Assembly: GCA_905373475.1 (NCBI GenBank)
Contig: CAJPTC010000031.1
Span: 1 to 32,166 of the forward strand
Direction: 5' to 3'
Length of the DNA stretch: 32,166 bases
From: Bacteroidia bacterium
GTDB lineage: Bacteria; Bacteroidota; Bacteroidia; Bacteroidales; CAJPTX01
Made by a program: the position numbers and the translations under genes. The first letter of the stretch is position 1. The number at the start of each line of letters is the position of its first letter. Of the stretch, positions 24,039 to 32,166 are shown in pieces. The notes beneath the pieces are model-generated. The model saw only the letters and a program-made list of their open reading frames with translations, ran no database searches and was not told where the DNA came from.

Positions 24039-24518
24039 TTACTGCTCATTCATGCGACCCAGAAGATATCTTTCGCGGTGCGTAATATAATCGCCTTCCT
24101 TGTCTTCAAGCAGAATTTCATCATCTGTCTCTTGTATGAAAGATATAGACTCTTCGTTCGCAAACTTGCAAATGAGGCGTGGCATATTCTTCGTATTGAG
24201 CTCGAACGTCCCTGTTATCGTCTCTGGCTCGCTGCCCTCTTTCAAGCTAGTGCGCGTAAGAGTACAACTACCATCTATCCCAAATACTACTACATAACGC
24301 ACAGCACCTTTTGAGCTCGGTATTGTACCTTCAAATCTCCCACTGAACCCCATAGCAGGCGCTGGGGTTTCTTCTGCTACTTTCTCCTCTACTTGCTGTT
24401 CCTGTGCTTCTCTTGGTACTTGTTCCAGAGGTAGAGATTGCGTATTCGTGCTGTTATTGCAGCTAACGAACACTGAGGAGAGCACGACGACTACTCCTAA
24501 AAAGAATTTATGCTTCAT
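24039..24518 (-). CDS. Small lipoprotein, NlpE-like
   Basis: A 159-residue protein with the signal MKHKFFLGVVVVLSSVFVSC ending in a lipobox cysteine. A Glu/Gln/Pro-rich linker (residues 27-55) leads to a beta-rich domain, FSGRFEGTIPSS through TRTSLKEGSEPETITGTFEL. This pattern resembles the N-terminal domain of NlpE-type lipoproteins, but the CxxC of true NlpE is absent, so a copper role is not supported. It converges with the preceding lipoprotein gene and ends in the terminator at 23955-23992. Confidence 0.72.
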   Translation of the reverse strand: MKHKFFLGVVVVLSSVFVSCNNSTNTQSLPLEQVPREAQEQQVEEKVAEETPAPAMGFSGRFEGTIPSSKGAVRYVVVFGIDGSCTLTRTSLKEGSEPETITGTFELNTKNMPRLICKFANEESISFIQETDDEILLEDKEGDYITHRERYLLGRMNEQ

Positions 24519-25350
24519 CTGTACTGTAAAAGTTGATTATCGCTTTTCGTATACAAGGACACCCGACACCTAACAACATCATTCTAACAATAGCATTGCG
24601 CCAAGATAATCTTTTTATCGCTAACTACGGTGCGCCATCAAAATATTTCTCCTTTGTGCTTATCCCAAAGGAGGAAAATACCCTCATAATCATACAGGCT
24701 CTGCAACTAGGAAAACTACTCTAGTTGTATTGCTCTATTTTGAATAAAAATGCTAGGAATTTGCACATAACCATCTAGTAATTAGTATATTATCCAATAT
24801 TAAAAATAGCTAAAGCTCCCTCGAGCAACTCGCTTTATCTCCTTTTCTAGGCTTCAATCTCCTCGTTTTCTTTAGGGAATATTTACGAATTCATTAATAT
24901 TCTCTCATTAAACCAGCATTCTGCTTCTCTTGTGTCTCTTTTCTTGTCACCTTCTCTCTTTGAAGCGTCCTTTAAGAAATAAAAACTATTTAACACTACA
25001 ATCCTGATTCTGAATTCCTGAATTTCTGCTCACACACTCCCTATTTTTGCTCCATTTTTTCTACCTCTTCTCCTTCTCTCTAAATAATAGAAAACTGTAT
25101 TCCTCCCATACGCTCTACTTTTAGTCTACCTGAGCTTTTCCCCTTCTCTGCGGAGCGTCGACGGCGCTACGTCTCTAGCCCTTAGACTATCTATGTCCAT
25201 CGTCATTCGACCTGTGCAAGGAGCCCCACGCATTTCCATCATGCTCTAGCACAAACTCCCCACCAAAATTCCTATCTTTGTTGCGCATTTTTGCACACAG
25301 GGGGTGTGCTAAGAGTGTTCAAATCATAGCGTTATAAATTCGGAGAAAAG
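24519..25350. other. Gene-free, pyrimidine-rich intergenic region
   Basis: 832 bases without a credible gene. A 63-codon frame (24533-24724, TTG start) has no signal or family features and was rejected. The plus strand is strikingly C+T-rich between about 24810 and 25150 (many CTCCTTTTCT, TTCTCTTG and CTTCTCTCT stretches). The promoter of ptb lies near its right end. No tRNA, hairpin terminator or repeat was recognised. Confidence 0.6.
25273..25280 (+). promoter_or_regulatory. -7 element of the ptb-buk promoter
   Basis: TATCTTTG fits TAnnTTTG and lies 70 bases before the ptb start. A TGCGCA at 25282-25287 and a TGCACA at 25292-25297 follow, recalling the hexamers before nqrA. Confidence 0.45.
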
Positions 25351-26256
25351 ATGGCAGTCACGAGATTAGACGATTTGTTCGATATTCTGCGTAGCAAACC
25401 TCGTAAGCGTCTGGTCGCAGCGTATGCGAACGATGCACATACCATTGAGGCGGTATCTAAGGCAGTAGATTTGGGTATAGTAGATGGTACACTAGTGGGA
25501 GACAAACCCACGATTGAAAAGGTATGCGCTGAGCTAAAAGTAGATATCAATCGCTTCGAGATTGTGCAAGAAACCGTAGATACAAAGGCTGTGGCTAAGG
25601 CGGTGAACATGATCAACGAGGGCGAGGGCGACCTCCTTATGAAAGGTCTCGTGACGACGGATAAATACATGCGCGGCATTCTCAATAAAGAGAAGGGGCT
25701 TTTGCCTCCGAAGGCAGTCCTCTCGCATGTTACCGTAATGCAAGTCCCTACTTACCACAAGCTTTTGGTGTTGGGCGACGTAGCCATCATTCCTGCACCC
25801 GATTTTAAGCAAAAGCTCGCCATTGTGCAGTACCTAGTACAAGTTGCGCGCTCTTTAGGTATAGATGAGCCTAAGGTGGCACTATTAGCGGCTACTGAGC
25901 AAATGTCGGTAGGTATGCCTGCTTGTGTGGATGCGGCGCTAATCGCAAAGATGTCGGAGCGCGGTCAGATTCCTGGTGCAAAAATTGATGGTCCGTTGGC
26001 ACTTGACGTGGCTATTGATTCGGCTTCTGCAAAGATTAAGAAACTCACGGGCGACGTGGCAGGCGATGCTGACTGCCTCCTCTTCCCGAACATCGAGAGT
26101 GGGAACGTCTTCTTCAAGACCTGTACCAAGTTCGTGAAAGCAGAATTAGGGGCAATGGTTATGGGGGCTAAAGTTCCGTGCATCCTTACATCGCGTGGCG
26201 ACAGTGTACAGTCTAAGATGTATTCGATAGCGCTCGCAGCAAACGCAGTACGATAA
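25351..26256 (+). CDS. ptb: Phosphate butyryltransferase
   Basis: A 301-residue enzyme of the phosphate acetyl/butyryltransferase family, converting butyryl-CoA and phosphate to butyryl phosphate. Family features include DGTLVGDKPTIEKV, GEGDLLMKGLVTTDKYMRGILN, VLGDVAIIPAPDF, VALLAATEQMSVGMPACVDA and the C-terminal DCLLFPNIESGNVF with GAKVPCILTSRGDS. Its partner buk follows 24 bases later, so butyrate rather than acetate is the likely product. Length is normal. The -7 box at 25273 precedes it. Confidence 0.93.
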   Translation: MAVTRLDDLFDILRSKPRKRLVAAYANDAHTIEAVSKAVDLGIVDGTLVGDKPTIEKVCAELKVDINRFEIVQETVDTKAVAKAVNMINEGEGDLLMKGLVTTDKYMRGILNKEKGLLPPKAVLSHVTVMQVPTYHKLLVLGDVAIIPAPDFKQKLAIVQYLVQVARSLGIDEPKVALLAATEQMSVGMPACVDAALIAKMSERGQIPGAKIDGPLALDVAIDSASAKIKKLTGDVAGDADCLLFPNIESGNVFFKTCTKFVKAELGAMVMGAKVPCILTSRGDSVQSKMYSIALAANAVR

Positions 26257-26280
26257 GAAAACATAGAGAAATAAATTTCA

Positions 26281-27354
26281 ATGAGTGCAGAGAAGATTCT
26301 GGCAATTAACCCAGGTTCCACATCTACCAAAATCGCCGTTTTTGAGGGCGATAAGCAAGTTTTCATCACCACCATTCGTCATAGCACGGAAGAACTCTCG
26401 AAGTATCACAGCGTAGCATCGCAGTTCGAGTTTCGTAAGGAGCTTATTTTGAGCGAGCTTCAGAAGGCTGGTGTCGACGTGGCGTCGCTTGCAGCCATCG
26501 TAGGACGTGGTGGTTTGTTGCGTCCGATTGAGTCGGGCGTGTACGAGGTAAATGCTAATATGAAGGCAGATTTATTGTCGCCCGACTGCCGCGAACATGC
26601 AAGTAACCTCGGTGCGTTGCTTGCCGACTCAATTGCGAGCGGCATTAAGGGGGCACGGGCTTTTATTGCAGACCCAGTAGTAGTAGACGAGTTAAGCGAT
26701 GTAGCGCGTATCTCGGGGCTACCGACTTGTCCGCGTATCTCAATCTTCCATGCGCTCAACCAGAAGGCAGTAGCGCGTCGTTTTGCTAAGGAAAAAGGCA
26801 AGAAATACGAAGATCTGAACCTTGTGATTGCGCACTTGGGAGGCGGGATTTCAGTGGCTGCTCATGAAAAGGGGCGTGTCGTAGATGTGAACAATGCGTT
26901 AGATGGCGATGGCCCGTTCTCACCAGAGCGTGCAGGTTCGTTGCCCTCAGGTGCATTGCGCGATATTTGCTTTAGCGGTAAGTATACCATTGACGAAGTA
27001 AAGAAGATGCTTTGTGGTAAAGGCGGGCTTGTAGCGCATACAGGCAATAATGATGCACAGGCATTGGAAATTGCTGCGCGCGAGGGCGATCCTAAAGCAA
27101 AGCTTGTGCAAGATGCTATGTGCTACAACATTGGTAAATGGATTGGCGCGATGGCGGCTGTGCTTTATGGCAAGGTAGATGGTATTATCCTAACGGGTGG
27201 TATTGCGCACAATAAGTATTTGGTGGAGTATGTAAAGAAGATGGTTTCATTCATATCGCCCATTACCGTTTACCCTGGCGAAGACGAAATGGCTGCACTG
27301 TCAATGAACGCTCTTATGGTGCTTCGTGGCGAACTGAAAGCTAAAGAGTACTAG
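26281..27354 (+). CDS. buk: Butyrate kinase
   Basis: A 357-residue acetokinase-family enzyme that transfers phosphate from butyryl phosphate to ADP, giving butyrate and ATP. The N-terminal phosphate loop is ILAINPGSTSTKIAVF. LVIAHLGGGISVAAHEKGR, VVDVNNALDGDGPFSPERAG and GIILTGGIAHNKYL form the nucleotide and substrate sites. With ptb it makes the terminal energy-yielding step of butyrate fermentation, typical of Porphyromonas. A strong terminator follows 22 bases after the stop. Confidence 0.95.
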   Translation: MSAEKILAINPGSTSTKIAVFEGDKQVFITTIRHSTEELSKYHSVASQFEFRKELILSELQKAGVDVASLAAIVGRGGLLRPIESGVYEVNANMKADLLSPDCREHASNLGALLADSIASGIKGARAFIADPVVVDELSDVARISGLPTCPRISIFHALNQKAVARRFAKEKGKKYEDLNLVIAHLGGGISVAAHEKGRVVDVNNALDGDGPFSPERAGSLPSGALRDICFSGKYTIDEVKKMLCGKGGLVAHTGNNDAQALEIAAREGDPKAKLVQDAMCYNIGKWIGAMAAVLYGKVDGIILTGGIAHNKYLVEYVKKMVSFISPITVYPGEDEMAALSMNALMVLRGELKAKEY

Positions 27355-27376
27355 TTTTTAGCGATAAAAAGTTTTA

Positions 27377-27412
27377 ACGGACATTGCCTTCAAAGGCAAT
27401 GTCCGTTTTTTT
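27377..27412 (+). terminator. Rho-independent terminator of ptb-buk
   Basis: ACGGACATTGCC and its exact complement GGCAATGTCCGT flank a TTCAAA loop and run into eight T. Confidence 0.92.
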
Positions 27413-27555
27413 ATATCTAGTGTCTTGTAGGCTGAAATAGGATTTGTTTGTTAGATGTGCAGGAGGTCTGTGCAACATGAAACAAATTGTCGTTTTAAGA
27501 TTCCTCTTTTTACTACCTTGGTGGTGTAGTTTTTTGTTGAAGTAATTTTTTTCAG

Positions 27556-28635
27556 ATGAAAACAATAGGGAAATGGCTCGGTATTGTGGCACTCGGCTTG
27601 GTTGTATTTGGTCTATGTGGCTGTAAAAGTACGCCAACGGCACGTCCCTTTATCACGAAATGGCAAGGAGCGGCAGGGAGCACTCTCTACATCCCGATCG
27701 TGGGGACATATACCCTGACGTGGTACAATGAAGCAACCCCCGATGAACGGCATACGGAGCAGGTGACCGTAAATACGGAGATGGGCGAGGTATGTCCTTT
27801 CGTCAGCAACCCCTATACCTTTACTCCCCCCACGGATGGCGTCTATGTTGTTGAGGCTGGTCCAGAGGGAGTAGAGCGTATATTAATGAACTTTGGAGAG
27901 TCTGAGGAGGCGGCATCAGCTCTTCTTACCGTAGAGCAGTTTGGCGACGTGGTGTGGAAAGATTTAGAAATGGCCTTTAGAGGTTGTTTCAACCTACAAT
28001 TCGCTAAGGATATTGACTCGCCCAACCTTAGTCAGTGTACGAATTTGGCAGAGATGTTTATGGATTGCGCAAACTTCAACTCGCCTCTTGAGCACTGGGA
28101 TGTAAGCCATGTGACCGATATGTGCAGTATGTTTTGCGGTTGCCGTTCGTTTAATCAACCCTTAAATGCGTGGAATGTAGGGAAGGTATCGGATATGTTC
28201 GGGTTGTTCTATGGTTGCGAACAGTTTAACCAACCTTTAGACAAGTGGGATGTAAGCGCTGTAACGAATATGAACGAGCTCTTTGTGCATTGCTCTTCCT
28301 TTAATCAGCCCATCGCATCGTGGAATGTGGGGCGTGTGACCTCCATGGAGTTTATGTTTCAGGGATGCACTTCGTTCAACCAACCCCTAAATGCATGGGA
28401 TGTGAGTAAGGTAGAGAATATGAACATGATGTTTTGCGATTGCACTGCTTTCAAGCAGTCGCTCGATGCTTGGGAAATAGGCAATGTGTTTCAGGAGGAC
28501 GGACTGCTTGGTATTTTCCACAATTGTCCTGCAGGTGAGCTTCCATTTGTAAAGGCGTGGAAAGATGCGGGCTATAATTTAGAAGCCAGCGCTGAGGAGC
28601 TTGACGGAGAACTGGATGTTCCATACAACGATTAG
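27556..28635 (+). CDS. BspA-family lipoprotein with DUF285 repeats (copy 1)
   Basis: A 359-residue lipoprotein: signal MKTIGKWLGIVALGLVVFG with a cysteine (LCGC) at about position 23. Next is an N-terminal beta-rich module, RPFITKWQG to YVVEAGPEGVERI (about 30-110). Five full and one partial copies of a 25-residue repeat follow from base 28075, with consensus FNQPLxxWDVSxVTxMxxMFxxCxx. This is the BspA/DUF285 (26-residue surface repeat) type, known in oral Bacteroidota for binding host matrix or partner bacteria. Here it should sit on the cell surface as a lipoprotein. It is intact and the first of three related genes. A strong hairpin terminator follows. Confidence 0.9.
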   Translation: MKTIGKWLGIVALGLVVFGLCGCKSTPTARPFITKWQGAAGSTLYIPIVGTYTLTWYNEATPDERHTEQVTVNTEMGEVCPFVSNPYTFTPPTDGVYVVEAGPEGVERILMNFGESEEAASALLTVEQFGDVVWKDLEMAFRGCFNLQFAKDIDSPNLSQCTNLAEMFMDCANFNSPLEHWDVSHVTDMCSMFCGCRSFNQPLNAWNVGKVSDMFGLFYGCEQFNQPLDKWDVSAVTNMNELFVHCSSFNQPIASWNVGRVTSMEFMFQGCTSFNQPLNAWDVSKVENMNMMFCDCTAFKQSLDAWEIGNVFQEDGLLGIFHNCPAGELPFVKAWKDAGYNLEASAEELDGELDVPYND

Positions 28636-28664
28636 CAAAAGTGTCGTTTTTTTTTAGATTTAGG

Positions 28665-28705
28665 AAAAAGGTTCATAAGGGATAAAATGCCTTATGAGCC
28701 TTTTT
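28665..28705 (+). terminator. Terminator between BspA copies 1 and 2
   Basis: AAAAAGGTTCATAAGG pairs with CCTTATGAGCCTTTTT along 16 bases (one G-T pair) around a nine-base loop. The A and T flanks let it work in both directions. Confidence 0.85.
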
Positions 28706-28733
28706 GTTAACCCATAAAAAACAAATAGCAACA

Positions 28734-29941
28734 ATGAAAACATTTTGGAAACTACTAGGAGTGCTGTTAGTAAGCCTCGCCCTGTGGGGCTGCGGAGGAC
28801 AATCTCAGTCAGAAACATCTACACAAAACGAAGCTATTGTACAAGGGGCAGTCGCTGAGACGCAAAAGGAAGAAACGACAAATCTTAACTCACAGCCGCG
28901 TCCATTCATAACCAAGTGGAAAGGAGAAGCTGGCAAGGAGCTCAGATCCCTATTATCGGGACCTACACTCTAACGTGGTACAACGAGGCTACGCCCAACG
29001 AGCGGCATACGGAGCAGGTGACTGTCAGCTCAGAAATATTCAAAAAAGAAGATGAAGGAGACCCCTATGAATATGAGGTCGCAGCACCCTACACTTTTAC
29101 TACGCCAACAGACGGTACTTATGTGGTAGAGGCTGGTTCTGAGGGGGGGTACGGGAATGTTTATGATATTTGACAATAATGGGTACGAATTTGCGTCTAA
29201 GCTTCTTTTCGTAGAACAGTTTGGCGATGTGGTTTGGAAGCGACTATCGGGAGCATTTGAATACTGTGATAACATGCAATTTGCCGAGGGTATTGACGTG
29301 CCGATCTGAGCCAATGTACCAATCTTTCAAGAATGTTCGATCACTGTAAGCAATTTAACTCGCCTCTAGCTCATTGGGATGTCAGCAATGTTACCGACAT
29401 GGATAAAATGTTCTGCTATTGCAAAGTTTTCAATCAACCTTTAGAAAGCTGGAACGTAAGTCAGGTGACAAATATGTCTAATATGTTTGCTGTTTGCGAA
29501 CTTTTTAATCAACCCTTAGGTGGGTGGGACGTCCGTAATGTTACAAACATGTTAGGCATGTTCCAGAGTTGCGAACGTTTCAATCAGCCATTGGAGAAAT
29601 GGAATGTTGGCAATGTAACCGATATGAGCTTGATGTTTGCTCTCTGCGATGCATTCAACCAGTCTCTAGAAAAATGGAATGTAAGCAAGGTAAAGAATAT
29701 GGAAGCCATGTTTTTGAAAGCTATTGCATTCAACCAACCCTTGGAAAAGTGGGATGTAAGCAGCGTGGAAAGTATGGGAAGAATGTTTGAGAAAGCTAGT
29801 GCATTTAACCAGCCTTTGGAAAAATGGGATATTAGCATGAATACGGATATGTGCGATATGTTTCTAGAGAGTCCAGCAGGTAAGCTCCCCTTTGTGGAAA
29901 AATGGAAAGCGGCTGGGTATAGGCTTGATAGAGAGCGGTAG
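28734..29941 (+). pseudogene. BspA-family lipoprotein (copy 2), three frameshifts
   Basis: It starts MKTFWKLLGVLLVSLALWGC, a lipoprotein signal, then the shared RPFITKWKGEAGKEL module. Comparison with copy 1 shows three breaks. One base is missing near 28941-28945: GKEL should run into QIPIIGTYTLTWYNEATP, which is in the next frame. One base is extra in the seven-G run at 29143-29149: six G would join YVVEAGSEGG to the MFMIFDNNGYEFA frame. One base is missing near 29303: GIDVP should continue DLSQCTNLSRMFDHC. After that the frame is open and holds seven 25-residue repeats (29354-29878). As it stands the first product ends at 28973. The repeats are well kept, so decay is recent, or the breaks are switchable or sequencing errors. 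Confidence 0.85.
29143..29149 (+). repeat. Poly-G tract (G7) at a frameshift in BspA copy 2
   Basis: Seven G place the downstream part out of frame and six would keep it in frame. It is the only one of the three breaks in this gene that lies in a homopolymer. Confidence 0.6.
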
Positions 29942-30299
29942 ATCCGTTACAGCTCTTCAGCGATGAGTAAGGGGTAATATATGCTCCTTGAGGCGATGCT
30001 TACCACTTATTTGCACGAAAATGTATAGCAAACGTAGAGTGTGCAGGTTGAGAGAGGGGCTAAATGATGTTATAGTCTTTTTTGCTATCCTGTAGCGTAG
30101 TTGTAAAACACAAATAGAGACGAGGAAAGCTTTTTTGGCTTAGGACTCTTAGCAATTGTTTTTACTAACTATTTCCCCTATATACAACCCCGTGAACTAC
30201 AATGCATTGCACAGGTAGCACACATTCTTGCAGATGTGGGACATGGAGCTGGAGAAAATCTCTAATCTTTGTACTGTACTTTTATAAAAACATGAGGGA
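29942..30299. other. Intergenic stretch before BspA copy 3
   Basis: 358 bases without a credible gene. CAATGCATTG (near 30200) is a ten-base palindrome. TAATCTTTG near 30263 resembles, but does not match, the -7 consensus. No hairpin terminator was found. Confidence 0.5.
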
Positions 30300-32166
30300 A
30301 TGATGAAGAGGATATCTGTCATTGCGACGCTGCTGGTGTCGTTGTTCTTTTTATGTGGCATCGGGAGTGCCTTGGCTGAGGGACGTCCCTTTATTACAAA
30401 ATGGAATTGCAAGAAGGGGAAGGAGGTTCCAATCCCTATCATAGGCACCTACAAGATGCTCATAACCGATGCCAATGGGCAGGAGAAAGTAAATGAGACT
30501 GTGACGGTTGCGGATGCTAACCATCCTTATATTTTTAAGCCTACCGAGGACGGTATTTATACCGTGACGGCGGGGTCTGAAGGGGTGGAGCGTATACAGA
30601 CGGAAAATAGGAATTATAAAGAGCTAATCGAGGTCGTTCAATTCGGTACTGTGGAATGGACATCTATGGAGGATGCCTTTCAGCGATGCTTAAATATGAC
30701 CTTTGCAGCAGACATAGACATCCCCAATCTTTCAAGGGTGACTAGCATGTTGGGTATGTTTTTTGAGTGCAAAGCCTTTAACTCGTCGCTGACAGGATGG
30801 GACGTGAGCCATGTTACCAACATGTGGAGCATGTTCTATAACTGCACCTCCTTTAACCAGTCGCTAGAAGGCTGGGATGTGAGCCATGTGACCGACATGA
30901 GTCAAATGTTCAGTGGCTGCACCTCCTTTAACCAGTCGCTAGAAGGCTGGGATGTGAGCCATGTGACCGACATGAGTCAAATGTTCAGTGGCTGCACCTC
31001 CTTCAACCAGTCGCTAACAGGGTGGGACGTGAGCCATGTAACCAACATGTGGGGCATGTTCTTTAACTGCACCTCCTTCAACCAGTCGCTAACAGGGTGG
31101 GATGTGAGCAAGGTGACCGACATGAGTCAAATGTTCAGTGGCTGCACCTCCTTCAACCAATCGCTAACAGGCTGGGATGTGAGCAAGGTGATCGACATGA
31201 GTTATATGTTCTCTGACTGCACCTCCTTCAATCAATCGCTAACAGGCTGGGATGTGAGCAATGTGACCGATATGAGTCAAATGTTCTCTGATTGCACCTC
31301 CTTTAACCAGCCACTGACAGGTTGGGATGTGAGTAATGTGACCGACATGAGTCAAATGTTCTTTGGTTGCACCTCCTTCAACCAGTCGCTCGGAACTTGG
31401 AAAATAAAGACTGTCGTGGACGGGCTAGGAACTACGGCAATGAACATAGAGAACTACTCAAATACCCTCGTGGGGTGGGCGAAATGGGCTAAAGAAGCAG
31501 ATGTAAAGGACTTAAATTTTAACAAGGTTCAAGGACGTATCTTTAATGCTAAAGGTAAAGAGGCACGCCAGCAACTCATCGATGCGTATGGGTGGAAATT
31601 TGAAGGCGATAGGGAGCAACAATTCTTTGCCGTAGAGCTCCAGCAGCCTGCGAATGGAACAATTGCTATCGAGGGTAAGGATGATGCTGCGCTTCAAGCG
31701 GTAGGGGAGGAAACAGAACTCACGGTACTTAACACGCCTAACGAAGGTTATGAGCTCAAGGAGATATTGGTGAACGATAAGAAGCTCGAGGGTAATAAGT
31801 TCCTTGTAAGGGCAGCTACCACAGTCACGGCAGTGTTCGTTCTCAAGACCTTCCCCGTCACCAAAGAACTAAAGGGTATCACGAAGGGCGAAATCACCAT
31901 TACGGGGGCAACGAACCTCGACGCCGTCGAATACGGTACGGAGCTGACCGTAGAGGCTACTACCAAAGAAGAAGGCTATGAGCTAAAAGAGATACAGGTG
32001 AACGGTACGAAGCTCGAGGGTAAGATGTTCAAAGTAACGGGCGTGGCAAAGGTGACGGCAGTGTTCGGTCTCAAGACCTTTAAGGTAGAGAAAACACACG
32101 AAGGCGAGGGAACGCTTACTATCACGGGTTTTGAGAACCTAGAGGTAGTGCCCTATGGTACGGAGC
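30300..32166 (+). CDS. Secreted BspA-family repeat protein (copy 3), 3'-partial
   Basis: The frame is open from tandem ATG codons at 30300 and 30303 to the right edge (622 codons seen). It has a signal peptide MMKRISVIATLLVSLFFL to SALA without lipobox. The shared module follows (RPFITKWN to VTAGSEGVERI). Eight full 25-residue repeats and one partial (30777-31376 and on) come next, then a short region around NTLVGWAKWAKEA. From about 31635 there are divergent InlB B-type repeats, ELTVLNTPNEGYELKEI and ELTVEATTKEEGYELKEI, each ending in VTAVF. Unlike copies 1 and 2 it is not a lipoprotein. Proteins of this build in Bacteroidota often end in a type IX secretion sorting domain; that end lies outside the window. 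Confidence 0.9.
   Translation, partial: MMKRISVIATLLVSLFFLCGIGSALAEGRPFITKWNCKKGKEVPIPIIGTYKMLITDANGQEKVNETVTVADANHPYIFKPTEDGIYTVTAGSEGVERIQTENRNYKELIEVVQFGTVEWTSMEDAFQRCLNMTFAADIDIPNLSRVTSMLGMFFECKAFNSSLTGWDVSHVTNMWSMFYNCTSFNQSLEGWDVSHVTDMSQMFSGCTSFNQSLEGWDVSHVTDMSQMFSGCTSFNQSLTGWDVSHVTNMWGMFFNCTSFNQSLTGWDVSKVTDMSQMFSGCTSFNQSLTGWDVSKVIDMSYMFSDCTSFNQSLTGWDVSNVTDMSQMFSDCTSFNQPLTGWDVSNVTDMSQMFFGCTSFNQSLGTWKIKTVVDGLGTTAMNIENYSNTLVGWAKWAKEADVKDLNFNKVQGRIFNAKGKEARQQLIDAYGWKFEGDREQQFFAVELQQPANGTIAIEGKDDAALQAVGEETELTVLNTPNEGYELKEILVNDKKLEGNKFLVRAATTVTAVFVLKTFPVTKELKGITKGEITITGATNLDAVEYGTELTVEATTKEEGYELKEIQVNGTKLEGKMFKVTGVAKVTAVFGLKTFKVEKTHEGEGTLTITGFENLEVVPYGTE
30777..31376 (+). repeat. Eight tandem 75-bp repeats in BspA copy 3
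   Basis: Eight 75-base units with frame-true borders at 30777, 30852, 30927, 31002, 31077, 31152, 31227 and 31302. Units 2 and 3 (30852-30926 and 30927-31001) are identical base for base, and the others differ at a modest number of sites. Each encodes FNQSLxGWDVSxVTDMSQMFxxCTS-type repeats. Confidence 0.95.

Noticed and set aside
24533..24724. 63-codon frame between the lipoprotein and ptb genes
   Set aside because: It begins at TTG and has no signal, domain or ribosome-binding site.
30777..31376. Regular 75-bp repeats as a possible CRISPR array
   Set aside because: Units are contiguous without unique spacers and encode in-frame BspA repeats.

Overview
The window comes from a member of the Bacteroidota, most likely Porphyromonas or a close relative. 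This rests on a complete NQR sodium pump, pyrBI next to thiL, a ptb-buk butyrate kinase pair, BspA-type leucine-rich repeat surface proteins with a shared N-terminal module, and several matches to the Bacteroidota -7 promoter consensus TAnnTTTG. The species cannot be fixed from the sequence alone.

Layout. (1) Positions 1-3602 are a decaying Bacteroidales mobilizable element: a VapE/DUF3874 gene with an in-frame TAG, a frameshifted Toprim primase gene, and an intact MobV/Pre relaxase. Two inter-gene stretches (778-934 and 2080-2279) are packed with inverted repeats, and the second is a candidate oriT. (2) Positions 3719-6913 are an A+T-rich two-gene module that I identify as a Hachiman anti-phage system, hamA (DUF1837 nuclease) and hamB (helicase). 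hamB is split by a frameshift exactly at a run of nine G, and eight G would restore one 770-residue reading frame, so the system may be phase variable. (3) Positions 7199-8821 (minus) hold a type IIG-like restriction-methylation protein with a PD-(D/E)XK-like N-terminus and an NPPY methylase domain. It lacks the usual C-terminal half, and a 20-bp perfect palindrome lies in frame inside its nuclease domain.

(4) Positions 9118-22612 are a long run of intact core genes, all on the plus strand: nqrABCDEF, a YigZ/IMPACT protein, pyrB, pyrI, thiL, a DUF89 protein with an altered metal site, speB (agmatinase), a deoxyhypusine-synthase-like gene and trmD. A membrane-anchored protein (22649-23167) and two convergent small lipoproteins (23443-24518) follow. 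After an 832-bp gene-free pyrimidine-rich stretch comes ptb-buk (25351-27354), which makes ATP from butyryl-CoA.

(5) Positions 27556-32166 are a tandem family of three BspA/DUF285 surface proteins sharing an N-terminal RPFITKW module. The first is an intact lipoprotein, the second is broken by three frameshifts, and the third is secreted, very repetitive at DNA level, and runs off the right edge.

The reading-frame breaks (VapE, Toprim, hamB, second BspA) all lie in accessory genes. The more than 15 core genes between them are intact. That argues for real decay or phase variation rather than generally poor sequence, although individual homopolymer errors cannot be excluded.
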